This document shows, in pieces, positions 12,519 to 24,369 of a stretch of 64,000 nucleotides of DNA. The stretch is from Agaricus subrufescens (Eukaryota; Basidiomycota; Agaricomycetes; Agaricales; Agaricaceae). A program made the translations under genes and the position numbers. The number at the start of each line of letters is the position of its first letter. Positions within the stretch are counted from its first letter, which is position 1. A model generated the notes under the pieces. The model was not told the origin of the DNA. It worked only from the letters and a program-made list of their open reading frames with translations, and made no database searches. Where the stretch lies: assembly GCA_029945375.1 (NCBI GenBank), contig CM057058.1, positions 4,482,734-4,546,733 on the forward strand, written 5' to 3'.

Positions 12519-15335
12519 ATGACAGGTCACCTTTTCTTCCGTCATTTCGCCTTAGATCACGCTTGTTTTCTTGGAATAAACTTCTTGCCTGTTGACTTTG
12601 GGAAGGATAATCCCTGTTTGCATTGAACCCGTGGTGCCGGGTCCGGGTGTGAGATAATTTTTGTTGTTACAGTAGTAGAGAAAGAAATTGCACTGAACCG
12701 AAGTAAGATATGTATGGTAAAGCTGGCTGGCAGCATTCATGTCCGGGCGGCCCGGGCGGTACGTTCAGACAGATCGATGATAGTAGGTGGTTCTTAACTC
12801 CCGTTAAGCTTCCGTGTCATGGATAGACGGGTTTCCCCCGGGTCGTCGGATACAAACCACTGAGAAAGTTCCACAGGACATAACTTGAACAAGGCCCGAT
12901 ATTCAATCCTAAAATCCGGGGCAGATAGAGGGGCCTGGGCCCCAAGTCTGATGAATTGTTATTCCCAATAATCGAAGCCGGGTTGTATGGTGTGGAGAAG
13001 GAGTTTTTAGCAGGAGATCGTGAGATCTCCGAACATGATCCACACCAACCTTTTAACTACCGGCAGGGTCTTGGCAATCTTGGCGTGAGATTTACGTGCT
13101 TAAACGTGTACTTGGGATACTTCTGGATGAATTTCACAGATGGAAGCAGTGTGAAGCTAGTTTTGAATTCAGTCGTAATCGCGTTTGATCATGGAGGGAC
13201 TGGTTCTATTTTGGTCGGGGACTTGTGCCTTTTAGCCCTGAGCCGCCATTTCGCGTTCATTCAGACTGCCAGCATTTGAATCACCATTCTAGAAATCGTC
13301 ACAACCTTGTTGAGCTGATCAGTGTATCCTTGAAACAGCGAGAAACTATTTTAAAAGCTGTTTTTATTGTGTTATGTACGTAAATAGTCCGTAGTAGACT
13401 ACGTCGAGTGTGAAAATACATATGTGAGCTCATAAAGTTCCCAAATCCAAATTGCGATGGGCGTAAAAGCGGTCTGGGAGCAAATATTCTCTGGCCTACA
13501 TGCAAGAGAGATTTTGGGTCAAATGTGAAGTCAGAGAGAAGGGGAATGTGAGAGCATGACTAGTTCCCCGGCTGAGAAGGTGCGGGGTACAGACGGCGAT
13601 GGACGTGAGGCTGGCCCGGACGTTGGTGATAGGCAGCTCCTCTCTTCTCATGTACGCCAATCATCCCTAGATCATCTAAAGTAAGCCTATGGCTACTATA
13701 GCGTCCACATCACAAGGTGATTGTTGGCAAATGGGAATGAGAAATCCTGCCATTCACCGGTTTAGCTATTTGTTAGACATTGGTGCGGGGAGTCCGTTGT
13801 CACTGGCTAAATCTGTATAACAGTGGCCAGGAGTGGGATCATGTTGTATATTATTGGATAGACATGGTGCGATAGAGAGATCCGAGATTGGACCAAAGCA
13901 TCAACGCTAGAACATCTCTGTCTTCCTTAAATTGACCCGTTGAATAGGGTCTAAATACAGCAAGGTGGAAGATATATTTGTCCATATGCCAATTTTACCG
14001 CTACGAGTCTTTCAAAGGAGAGCGGTAGTGATAGAAGTAGATGTTATATTAGTACCTATTGTATTCATGTATGCGGGAGACAGCGGGCCGCCTTGTAAAT
14101 TGGTATCCCGGGTATAACAGTTCTGAGTGTCATCAAATCCTTCGGTAAATTCATATACACCTTCTCTAGTACGGCAAGTTCAACCCTCTATACTCCCTTT
14201 AAATTGAAAGTATTAGAGGGCTACCCTACCTGCCACGGGGAACTGTGACCGACACCAGAAATTTTACATATATTTGCATATTCTCATAAGTGAAAACCTA
14301 CACCATGATTCCAGTCTCAACTCTTCAAAGATAAGGTAGTATTAAGTAGGTTTTCAGCTCATTCGGAATATAAATAAGTACCTTTTTTTTGGAGAATATT
14401 TCAAAATAGAAATTTGTGGCTTGATCAAAGGATCAATCAACAAGGACAAACCGAAGTTCGTCATGATCAACTGCAGATGTCATCTTTCCTGACTACTTCC
14501 TTTGTGCAGTGGATCATCCTCGGTGCTACCAGTTTCTTACCACTGTGACAGACTATACAAAAGGAGGCTAATGTACTTGTGTCCTGTATTATCATCGACT
14601 TCTGCCGTGCGAGGTTTCAAGCTGCTACTTTCGAGGGTTACTCTTGCCGGGCCAGATGACATTTCGTGTATCATGCTTCCGGACCCTCGAACACTGGAAC
14701 GGTTAACCGGGATCGCAGAAAACTCACGGCCCGTTGCTTTCCGCCTGTCGTGTCTTCGCGTGCAATTCGGAGTCTTCTTTAATCCGTGTAGAGCTCGAAC
14801 AAATCGCTGGCGACCAGTGATTTTGTATTTGTCACTCAGCTTCTGATTGTACCATGTTTCTTGTGAGGAGAACCTCGTACTGAGGAAGTTGGATTAAGTT
14901 CTCTTACTCGACGAAGAAGGCAGAAGATTTTAGTACAGGGAATTCGATAGCATCCGCACACATGCAGCTTCTCGGAAAAATGCGGTTCTCTATATGTCAA
15001 TGCGAAGAACTTCAAATGACAAAATTACCTTTGATGCCACGTCACATTCTTGGGGTAAGCACCCTCGTTGTTTATGATATTGTTCATCGACACGTAAGAA
15101 GCGTTTATTCAGTGAGGATACCAGTGTTTTGGAGAAGACTACACGGGCCCGGACAGATCACACAGGCCCGGGCGGACCGCTGGTTAAATCCAGGAGAAGT
15201 GGGTCTCTTCACAACTGTCAGTGCTGTCGATCAGAAGGTGCCAGTGTCGGTGAGAACATAGCTTGCTACCTACCGTGGGGTCAGCTGGCTGGATTTTGCC
15301 TTGAACTTTTCTTGCATTCGTATGTTCTTGCGCGG
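12519..15335. other. Long intergenic region (about 2.8 kb)
   Basis: Short open frames (around 12956-13279, 14502-14846 and 14962-15261) show no recognisable domain and no convincing intron structure, and the first depends on a non-ATG start. I see no terminal repeats, transposase or RNA gene. It may contain old, decayed transposon sequence. Confidence 0.5.
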
Positions 15336-15343
15336 TATAAAAG
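15336..15343 (+). promoter_or_regulatory. TATA box of pectate lyase gene
   Basis: TATAAAAG lies 75 bp upstream of the pectate lyase ATG and is followed by a pyrimidine-rich leader, as in many strongly regulated secreted-enzyme genes of fungi. Confidence 0.65.
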
Positions 15344-15417
15344 GTGAGGTATTCTATGCTGTCCTTTCCTCACAACTCAGTTGTTTTTCCTCTGGTTCTA
15401 CTGCCTTTTGCTGAACA

Positions 15418-16685
15418 ATGAGAATCCTCGCTTCTATCGTGGCCTTCGGCGCTATCCAGCTTGCTGCTGTATGTACAAAATTCTTATAAGCAGCATGGGC
15501 AGGTGCTGACGGCGGTTCATCAACAGGCTGGTGCTATTGAACGACGTGCAAGCGTCAACGATGTCGCCAATATCGGTTATGCTACCCTTAATGGAGGGTA
15601 TGTCCGTGCGCGAGGATTTCGGACTAGTATTGATTATGACTTAATTAGCACAACTGGTGGCTCTGGTGGAACTCAAACCACTGTGACCACACTCGCCCAA
15701 CTTACAGCAGCTGTCACTGGTGACGCCAAAAAAATTGTCCTCATTTCTGGTATGTGTTTGTCTTGTGTCCTTGGATCGACGTGGTTTGCTTATATTGTAC
15801 AGGCCAGATCACTGGTAGTGCTGTAGTCAAAGTAGGTTCCAACACCTCAGTCATTGGAAAATCCGGATCCGGTAGGTGTATATTATCACTGTCGCGAATA
15901 GCAAATAACAAATGTGATCAGCTCTTAATGGAATTGGGCTCCGTGTCCTCGAGGAGAGCAACGTCATCATTCGCAATGTCAAAATCTCCAAAGTCATCGC
16001 CGACGTTGGTGATGCTATTGGTATCCAATCTGCTCACCAGGTTTGGGTTGACCACGTCGATGTTTCCAGTGACAGAGACCATGACAAGGACTTGTACGTC
16101 AAAAAAGTCGCACACAAGCTTTTTTTAACCCAGTCGTGTTTGCAGCTACGATGGTCTTATTGACGTCACTCATGGTTGCACTGGTGTCACAATCAGTAAC
16201 AGCAGAATCCACGACCACTGGAAAGCGTCTCTCGTTGGCCACTCGGACAGTAACGGCGCTGAAGACGTTGTCATCACTGTAACCTATGCCAATAACTGGT
16301 GGCACAGCCTCAACTCCCGAACTCCCTCCTTCCGCTTCGGTCATGGCCACATCTTCAACAACGTTTTCGACGACAACGATGACGGTATCAACACTCGCGA
16401 TGGTGCCCAGCTCCTCGTCGAGAACAACATCTGGACTAGTACGTGTCTTATTCCTATAGTCGAGGCCGAAAACTGATAATGTTCTTCGCAGACCCTGATA
16501 AGCAGAAACCTCTCTATGCTACTGATGAAGGCTTTGCTGTCGCTCGTGGCAACGATTTCGCTGGAGGTGCCGACACAGCTCCCACAGGCAACTTCAACTC
16601 GGCACCCTACTCTTACTCCCTCGTCTCTGCGGCTTCCGCTGGCAGCTCTGTCCCCAGCACAGCAGGCCAAACTTTGAGCTTCTAA
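15418..16685 (+). CDS. Secreted pectate lyase, polysaccharide lyase family 1
   Basis: Seven exons, 15418-15468, 15527-15597, 15649-15749, 15803-15871, 15922-16093, 16146-16438 and 16492-16685, give 316 residues. A signal peptide (ILASIVAFGAIQLAA) is followed by the parallel beta-helix enzyme. Motifs include V-W-V-D-H-V-D-V-S-S with the following R-D-H-D-K-D, the calcium-site region, then the H-D-H-W-K and G-H-S-D segments. The catalytic arginine region is S-R-T-P-S-F-R-F-G, followed by F-N-N-V-F-D-D-N-D-D-G-I-N-T-R. The enzyme cleaves polygalacturonate by beta-elimination outside the cell and normally needs Ca2+. Length is typical for the compact fungal group. No carbohydrate-binding module is present. 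Confidence 0.92.
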
Positions 16686-16979
16686 GTGTCTTGGAGAAAG
16701 TGTGCCTTAGTATAAATTTCGAGCTACTTTGTAAATTTACTGCTATGTATCATTGGCTTGGAATCTAGTCTATCGAAGTCTAAGGGTTATACACCTAAGC
16801 GCCGCAGTAGAAGAGGGGCGTGGGAGGGTAAACGCTTCTGGGAACAGTTTTTTAATTAGCGCGATCCCGTGAGAGCTTACCTGGCACACGAACATTGACG
16901 GATTAACACCTCCGGCTCCGAAAAAGACCTCGAAGCGACCATAATTTCTTCATTCTTATATCTATTTCCCTCTCTTATA

Positions 16980-18334
16980 ATGATGTTATCGGAGGAGTCG
17001 ATAGTACTTCCACCGGATGCGAACGGGAACGGAGCGGGATACCCGTTCTTTGTCACAGCGAAAAGGTATTCCTTGAAAGAGGTTGAGAGGCTCGATGAAG
17101 ATTATGCTTGCATGACGATATTAGCGTTGCATTCTACCAGTTTTCACAAGGAGACCTGGGAGCCGACGCTAGACGCTTTGTTCAATACTATGGTTACAAG
17201 TGGAGTTAGGAAGGTGTCTGTGCGGGAGGTTTGGGCAGTGGACTGCCCTAATCACGGGCAGTCGGGTGCCTTGAATGCCAAAATCTTGAAGGGCGACAAA
17301 AGTTGTGGGTTCTCGATCATATCCTGTTGAGTCGATGTGGTGGCGCTAATTAGTTGTCCTATAGTTAGCTGCGAAAAGTACGCTGCGGCGGTACACCGAT
17401 TTTTAACATGTGCACCGAGGCTGCTGGGCGTAGATTTTGGAAAAATGAAGCTTGTGGGCATAGGACATTCCTTGGGTGCAAACGCATTGTGAATTTTCCC
17501 CTTCATGGCGTCAGCAGCCATGTCTGATGCTATATGATTTCTAGATTGCTATTACAAGCATTGAAACCTGACTTCCCGTTTGTATCACTGATCATTGTAG
17601 AGCCTATGGTCAGTCCCGGTAGCGATCAACCCTTGGCAGACTTGAGAAAGAGACTTGGGAGAGGAGCTGAAAAGAGGACTTACAGATGGACAGACAGGCA
17701 GGCTGCCTATACTTCATTAAAGCAGACGAGTCACTGGGATGACAGAGTAACCAAAGCTTTTGTGGTTTGTGTGGAAGGCTGGAGTTTGGATGCTCATTGA
17801 CACATGGATTATCAGAACCATGCAATTGTCAACCATCCTTCATCAAACACGGTGAGGTTAGCGTGCACACCGGAGCAAGAGAAGGTACGAGTATCTCTTA
17901 CCGATGCACATAGAAATTGAATGTTCCCTGCTGTTCATCCAGGTAATGTATTACGACATTCCCGGCGCGACAAAACCCGTAGAGGAATTGACGAGGGTGT
18001 GTGCCTTCCTCCCTGTTCACTTGATACTAGGACGCGAAAAGGATTTCCTGTGCGTAAATTTTTCCCCCTTCTCTTTGGAACTTTCACAGATTTAATCAAT
18101 AACTAGCCCAGGCGAAGTCCATGATGCACTACTCGATCCGTCGTCTGGTAGAAAGTATGCCAGCGTGACAGAGATGAGTGGTGTTGGACACCTGGTTAGT
18201 GTAATCATTCTTCCGGCAGGATGTGGCTTATTTGGCGTCTGGGCCTGCAGATACCTCAGCGCATGCCTGACGAGTTAGGTCGCCTCTTTTCAAGGATCCT
18301 GACGTCCTTCGCGAGCCGATCTGTTAAACTCTAG
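16980..18334 (+). CDS. Alpha/beta hydrolase-fold protein
   Basis: Seven exons, 16980-17301, 17365-17488, 17545-17764, 17816-17884, 17943-18049, 18107-18194 and 18251-18334, give about 337 residues. Visible are the beta-strand and oxyanion region L-A-L-H-S-T-S-F-H-K-E-T-W, the D-x-P-N-H-G-Q-S segment, and the nucleophile elbow G-H-S-L-G-A. The C-terminal catalytic histidine lies in G-H-L-I-P-Q (split by the last intron). No signal peptide or membrane segment is seen, so the protein is probably cytosolic or peroxisomal. The family includes esterases, lipases and epoxide hydrolases; the substrate cannot be told. The intron 3 donor is ambiguous between neighbouring GT dinucleotides; the chosen one keeps the frame. 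Confidence 0.82.
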
Positions 18335-18429
18335 ATGAGAGGCTGTACGTTCACATCATTTCGCCTCTTTCGCGTTGGTCGGAAAGATTCAGGGCGGGAA
18401 GGAAAGGCTTTTGAATTATACAACGTCGA

Positions 18430-18450
18430 AATATATATATATATATATAT
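18430..18450. repeat. (AT)n microsatellite
   Basis: An uninterrupted AT dinucleotide run of about 21 bp sits in the short gap between the alpha/beta hydrolase and the HD-domain gene. It has no evident function. Confidence 0.9.
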
Positions 18451-18583
18451 GTATATTACATTACTCCCGAAGAGCCGAGTATTTATTTGGCCCTATGTGC
18501 GGATGTATACGTTATTTAATGACAAACACGCGTAAGAACTCTGTTCCATTCGACCTGTTCGCCACCTGCAGCATACACTCCTC

Positions 18584-20808
18584 ATGTCTTCCACCATGCT
18601 ACCATCAGCGGAGTATGCTGCGCGCGACGATGACGGCGATGACACTGTTTTCCATTCCCGCGAATATATTGAAGCAAATCGTAAACTGCTCGTTAGATCA
18701 ATTAAGGACCCGATCCACGACTACAGTACGTCTGCTTCGTGCCCTCGCGTCTGGAACCAGTGACACGTTTGTAGTTCCGGTACACATGCTTCTATCCAAG
18801 TTCATCGATACGTATGAGCTGAATGCCGACCCCTATCCGTCCTCCGAGCTGATGTATCCTGTCTAGCCGACAATTCCAACGACTTCGCGAAGTCAAGCAA
18901 CTTGGGACGTCTTCTTATGTTTGGCCAGGGGCATCTCACACCCGGTTCGAACACTCACTAGGTATCTTTGTACACTAGAGGCAATTGCCGTACGTGTATG
19001 CCACCAGCTGACTTTGATCGCAGGCGTTGCGTATCTCTCGCGGCTGCTTGCGTCGCGCCTTCAACGCAACCAGCCCGAGCTTGGTATCACGGATCGTGAC
19101 GTTGACTGCGTTGAAGTTGCGGGTCTGTGTCATGATCTCGGACACGGGCCGTGGAGCCACGTGTGGGACGGGTTGTTCATTCCGAAAGCTTTGTACGTCA
19201 TCAGTGATTGGCAAGAGACTAGCAGGATGATAGACGCGTCCCAACCAGGCCAGGAAGGAACTGGAAACATGAACAAGGCTCAGAACTGATGTTTGACTTC
19301 ATGATCGCCGAGTACGATATACATATCCCTGAGCGGGATCAGAAGTTTATCAAAGCATTGATCGCTGGCCATCCTTCGAAGTGCAGGTGAGCGTTTCTGT
19401 AGCACTGGTAGCTGATGCGACAAACTCACGTCAATTCCTTCGGCTTAGCGCTGACGAAAAGAAGTTTCTTTTTGATATTGTCGCCAACAAACGTAATGGG
19501 CTGGACGTTGATAAGTCAGAGATAGTCTATGATAAGTTAATCACAGGCTCAATGTAGCACTCAGGTTCGATTATATCCAAAGAGATTCCCAGATGATTGG
19601 GGAACCTATCCGGATCGATTTGAATCGGCGAGTGTTTTTCTTTTTTTTTCCGATCAACTACCGTCTGATTCTACAACTTTACCTCAGTATTGTCAATTCT
19701 GCTCGCGTGATTGATGAACAGATTTGCTACGACATCAAGGACGCGAACCAACTCTATGAAATATGTGCTACACGATTTAAGTTGCACAAGATGATTTATA
19801 ATCATAAAGCAGGTACGAGAATCTTTGCACTTGAATACTGTACCTGACAATTTCCATAGCAAGGTCTATCGAGTACATGCTGATCGATGCTCTTCTGGCT
19901 GCAGAACCACACTTGCACATTGCCGAGCGGGTATTCGACCCTAAAAAGTTCATATTTTTGAATGACAGCATCATGAATCGAATTGAATCTTCTCTTGATC
20001 CTGTAAGTCAGCATTCTACAGTATTCAGTCACGCTAATGTATTGCTTAGGAGCTAAGGGCATCCCAGTCTATAATTCGCCGGATCCGGGACCGCGACATC
20101 TACAAATGTGTGGATTATAAGGTCATAGACTGGCAGTTTAGGGATGTCTTCCGAACACATGTTACATCTCGGAAAATCTTCGATGAAGTCAACCGAAACG
20201 CAATCATCGATCCGCTCCCTGCTAGCTTTCCCGAGCTCATGGAAGATGATGTGATAGTGGACTTTTCTACAATGCATTATGGAATGAAGGAAGAGAACCC
20301 CCTGAAATATGTCAAATTTTATTCTAAACGCGATCCCACTAGTGCGCCGCTTGCCCCTCTATTTATTGCTTGCTGACTTACGCTTTGTTTAGGCTGTCGG
20401 AGCGCCGAAAAGGGAGACTACTCTAATCTTCAACCCGAACATTTTGCCGAGATTTTACTGCGGATATATACCAAAAAGCCTGAGTATTGGGGTCGTGTTC
20501 AAGCGGGGTATCGGCGAGTGCTAGAAAAGTTGAACGCCACGATCTCTACGGACGATTCTACCACTGTTACCACGATAACCCCACCTGCCACGGAGCCTCC
20601 ATCAACGCCACCGGCTACGAGTCTCACACTTGAAGGCGAGGGTTCATCTGGGTCGCCGGGGAAAATCAGAAGAGGGTCCCTTACTCCCTTTTCGAACAAT
20701 AGTTTTACTACTGTACCGCCCACTTACCCTATGAGTCCAGCAAGAGTAGGAAGGAAGAGGTCCAGGGATAGAGGGGATGAGAGTCCCGCAAGGAAACGGA
20801 AGCATTGA
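18584..20808 (+). CDS. SAMHD1-like HD-domain phosphohydrolase
   Basis: Eleven exons can be joined: 18584-18725, 18775-18811, 18867-18961, 19024-19192, 19249-19386, 19449-19514, 19565-19627, 19688-19812, 19860-20002, 20050-20341 and 20393-20808, giving 561 residues. Motifs follow the SAMHD1 order: I-K-D-P-I-H-D-Y near the start, [11 protein letters not shown], the metal histidine in H-T-R-F-E-H-S-L-G, the H-D doublet in [12 protein letters not shown], then D-A-N-Q-L-Y-E and [17 protein letters not shown]1 proteins cleave dNTPs to nucleosides and triphosphate and so limit dNTP pools. The C-terminal 100 residues are Ser/Thr/Pro-rich and end in a basic R-K-R-K-H, a possible nuclear signal. The intron after 19627 needs a GC donor. 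No SAM domain is seen. Confidence 0.88.
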
Positions 20809-21221
20809 TTCCCTATCATAGTGCTTTATCATGTTCGTAATACCTAGATCACGTAAACTACTACTTCTCTTTCATCATTATCATCTTCTAGCCAACGATG
20901 CCCGCTGCTATTAATGTCTACTGATGTTAAGGCTGTCTCAGTGCGCAAAGAGGGTCATGTTATGATAGGTACCCCTCCAGTGATTCAGCACGCAATCCAC
21001 AGTTAAACCCCGTTGCTGACTCACTGTGGTGCATCTGAGAGAATTCTGATGAGAGTCTGCTCTAAGGTGTGGCGTGACCCAATGATAGATGGTGGCAGAC
21101 TAAGTTGACGTCCACCGTAAAACCCGCCGAATGTGCCATGCAAGCCGTGCCTATTTAAGTGTTCTGAGGATAAAAGACAACGAATGTACCGTCGAGCAGG
21201 AATTCGGCCATCACTTTGACG
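20809..21221. promoter_or_regulatory. Intergenic with GST1 promoter
   Basis: A TATA-like TATTTAAG lies at 21152-21159, 63 bp upstream of the first GST gene. Nothing else is recognised in this 413 bp gap. Confidence 0.5.
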
Positions 21222-22021
21222 ATGATCACCTTCTATGACCTCGCAGGAAAGGCACCAGTGAAAACCTGGGCCCCAAATCCTTGGAAGGCTCGGTAAATGC
21301 CTTTATTACGAATCCTGAATTGAACGTGGCTAACTGGCATATACTTGGTAGCTACGTCCTGAACTTCAAGAAGCTTCAATACAAGACAGTACCTCTTGAG
21401 TTTACTGAGCTCAAGGATGTACTTCAAGCAGCGGGTGTCCCCCCCTTAACTACTAAGGGCGGGGATATTATGTATACGGTCCCATCTATCGTCGATGATG
21501 CAACCGGAGCTGCTATCTCTGATTCATTCAAGATAGCTGAATATCTCGACAAACAATATCCAGACACACCTAAAGTTTTCCCTCCAGGCAGCGGAGGTTT
21601 ACAAGCCGCTTTCTACGAACAATTCGACAAAGTCTTTCTCGAATTTGTCACGTTGATGATGACCAACGTCCCTCGTTTGCTTAACCCGGTATCTGAGGAG
21701 TCCTATCTGGACACCCGCCCGAAGATACTTGGGAAACCTTTTGATCAGATTCGTCCCGTGGGAGAGGAGTTGGATAAGGTTTGGAAGAATACGAAAGCGT
21801 TTTTTGATTCCATGGATCAGTGGTATGGGAAGAGTGGCGGACCGTATTTGATGGGAGATTCTCCTTCGTTTGTGGACTTCCAAGTTGGCGCATTCTTTGC
21901 CTCATTAAGAATGATCAATGGCGAGGATAGTGAGGAGTGGAAGAAGATATCCACCTGGCATGATCATCGATGGCTGAAATTAGCACAGAATTTGGATAAG
22001 TACGCTGATGTAGAATTATAA
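21222..22021 (+). CDS. Glutathione S-transferase-like protein (UstS-type), copy 1
   Basis: Two exons, 21222-21292 and 21352-22021, give 246 residues. The thioredoxin-like N-terminal half begins M-I-T-F-Y-D-L and has W-K-A-R-Y-V-L-N-F-K-K-L. It also has the glutathione gamma-glutamyl-binding pattern V-P-S-I-V-D-D and I-S-D-S-F-K-I-A-E-Y-L-D. The alpha-helical C-terminal half ends W-H-D-H-R-W-L-K-L-A-Q. This is the fungal GST group expanded in basidiomycetes and related to UstS, likely acting on cytosolic detoxification substrates. A close paralogue lies 1.3 kb downstream with an identical 71 nt first exon length, so the two are tandem duplicates. Confidence 0.88.
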
Positions 22022-22209
22022 GGTTGGGTGGAGCCTTAACAGATTGTATGAAAAGCTGTGGTCACTGTTTCTCTTTCACAATTCAAATAGCTTTAATATG
22101 ACGTTCTTATCGTTCGAACGTCGAGATCTTGGTTCATAAACTCGGGTTTTCAAGTTCAATGTGATACTTTCAAGCAAAACAAGGTATAAGTACATGGAAA
22201 ACTATTAAA

Positions 22210-22689
22210 TTATCCAACTTCACGATATAAATCTTTTTCATCGGACTTCTCATATTCCTCCTTTAGATGCTGGATACCGTGGATATCATCAACCTTGTCT
22301 ATTATAACACTCATAACCCTCAGGACCAGATCCCGTGTTTCCCGTGCGGTTTTCATAGTATCTTGATGAACATCGTCATTCATTGTCAAGTTACGGAGCT
22401 CTTCAAGTTGGCTGCAAATGTACGCTCGCGCTTCCGGGTATGTCGTTAATATGTGCAAGAAGCCTTCCTTGGCAGCCTGTCCTTGTTTCTTGCCTAGGTT
22501 GGAGAAATCAATTTGACCAAGTTTGAACATATATTCCACGATGTCCTCTGGCTGGGAGAGGTCGAATTGATAGTTTGAATTGACGCGGCGGACATGAATG
22601 AGATAGAAAATGAGATCAAGTTCAGTGTAGATGTCGGCCGAAAAACTACATGAGAACCAGATCAAAAGAGCCAACGCCACTGACGACAT
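22210..22689 (-). CDS. Hypothetical protein, 159 residues
   Basis: A single open frame starts with ATG at 22689 and ends at 22210. The first 18 residues are hydrophobic (V-A-L-A-L-L-I-W-F-S-C-S-F-S), so it could be secreted or the start could be wrong. The rest is charged and helical (Q-L-E-E-L-R-N-L and H-L-K-E-E-Y-E-K), without cysteines to suggest an effector. I do not recognise the family. It lies antisense between the two GST paralogues and may have upstream exons I cannot place. Confidence 0.4.
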   Translation of the reverse strand: MSSVALALLIWFSCSFSADIYTELDLIFYLIHVRRVNSNYQFDLSQPEDIVEYMFKLGQIDFSNLGKKQGQAAKEGFLHILTTYPEARAYICSQLEELRNLTMNDDVHQDTMKTARETRDLVLRVMSVIIDKVDDIHGIQHLKEEYEKSDEKDLYREVG

Positions 22690-23279
22690 TGTTAGCCTTG
22701 ATTGAACTCATTGTAACTGTTCAAAGGCTTACTGTAGATTGCACCCTCCCTTTTGGATCTTGGAGTCCCATCTCGCCTATACCAGAGGTTTGCTTGCCAA
22801 GTATACGGCCGGACGGATGAGCGGCGGGAAGAGGAGAAGTGACAGTGGGGTGTTCGTAGAGTTGAAGTAAGTCTGGGAGGTCGTAGGCGTGAACGAAAGG
22901 CGGATCGAAACGCTCTAAGCGGCAGCATGTGGTCGTTTGAGTGAACATGGAAGGAGGAATCACCGATCAGCAGAACACGTGCACACGTGACTGCTCTCCA
23001 TCGCCAATCAATAGCCTGAAACGCCACAATATGCCTTGTGTGAAGCGATCTACAGAGGACTCGGTTTTCAGGCAGTCTTTGAGTATTTTCACCTGAGGTG
23101 CTCTTAGCCGAGAAAGATGCTTTTGTTGTGCTAGTGGGCCGTCTTTTCCGAGCAGTAATAGGCAAATCATTTATTCTGAGTAACGCAAACATCCGACGCC
23201 CCCGGAAATGAGAAGTGGTCCACCTATATGACTCACAATGATACGTCGGAGCTTGCGTTGTTCCTTCACCTTTACATCC
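22690..23279. other. Intergenic with GST2 promoter
   Basis: A 166-codon antisense open frame overlaps most of this stretch but is Arg/Ser-rich, matches nothing known to me and lacks splice support, so I do not call it. The last 60 bases hold the GST2 5' leader, with pyrimidine-rich sequence just before its ATG. Confidence 0.4.
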
Positions 23280-24078
23280 ATGATTACTTTCTACGACCTC
23301 GCAACGAAGGATTCCGTTAAAACATGGACTCCGAACACATGGAAAATTCGGTACGCCGCCACTTCTTGAGGGTCACAAACTTAACCTTACGTAAATCACG
23401 AGCAGCTACGTCCTTAATTTCAAGAAACTCCCCTACAAAACAGTCTATCTCGAGTTCCCCGAGCTCAAAGATGTACTTCAGCCAGCAGGTGCCCAACCCT
23501 TTGTCGCGCAGAGGCTCGGGATGGTTTTCTATACATGTCCAACCATTATCGACGATGCTACAAAGCCTGCTATATCCGATTCTTTCAAAATAGCCGAATA
23601 CCTCGACAAACAGTATCCGGACTCGCCTAAAGCCTTTCCTCCAGGAAGTGAGGCTTTGCAAGCCGCTTTCTATGACCAATTCAACAAATCAATTTTCTCC
23701 TTTGCGCCCATCATCATGGGCAAAGTTCCACAGTTGCTCAATCCAGTTTCAAGTGATTACTACCGCAGTTCCCGTGAGAATATGTTTGGGAAACCATTTG
23801 ACGAGATTTATCCTGTGGGAGAGGAGTTTGTCAAGGTTTTGAGGCAAATGGAAGATTTCCTGGATAAGTTGGATGGCTGGTATAGCAAAAGCGGAGGTCC
23901 ATACTTCATGGGTGAAACTCCTTCGTTTGCGGACTTTGCCGTCGGTGGCCTCCTTCACTCCTTCAAGATCATTCATGGTGAGGATAGCTCGGAATGGAGA
24001 AGCATATCCACCTGGAGCAACGGTCGATGGGAGAAATTATTGATGGATTTGGAAAAGTACGCTAGCACAACGCAGTAG
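23280..24078 (+). CDS. Glutathione S-transferase-like protein (UstS-type), copy 2
   Basis: Two exons, 23280-23350 and 23406-24078, give 247 residues. It is collinear with the first GST copy, including first-exon length, intron phase and motifs: M-I-T-F-Y-D-L-A, R-Y-V-L-N-F-K-K-L, C-P-T-I-I-D-D, A-I-S-D-S-F-K-I-A-E-Y-L-D-K-Q-Y-P-D. It differs before the C-P-T motif, with a short Q-R-L-G-M-V-F-Y segment, and at the C-terminus. The frame is intact, so it is probably functional with diverged specificity. Confidence 0.87.
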
Positions 24079-24369
24079 ATAGACCAAATGTCACCTTCAC
24101 CTAGTCTACCAATTATGGGTATAAGTTCAATTATATCATCTTATAGAGTAGCTTCCTCCGAGAGTGCGTGGAAGCCTTGTAGTAGATGAATAATGAACTC
24201 CGTTTCGCTGTGATTAGTGGAATCGTTTTTCGTTAGGCTCAAAGTTGGTATATATATGCATTATTTCTCTTTTGAAAGTATTCCACGTTATGAAGTTCCA
24301 TAATAACACTTGAACTGGCTATAATAACAAACACCTCAATATGACCACATTCCTTGTGACTGGGTTGCT

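Noticed and set aside
12956..13279. 107-codon frame downstream of ADE2
   Set aside because: Begins at TTG, no domain and no flanking splice sites.
22692..23192. 166-codon minus-strand frame
   Set aside because: Arg/Ser/Pro-rich composition, no domain and no splice context. It overlaps the GST2 promoter.
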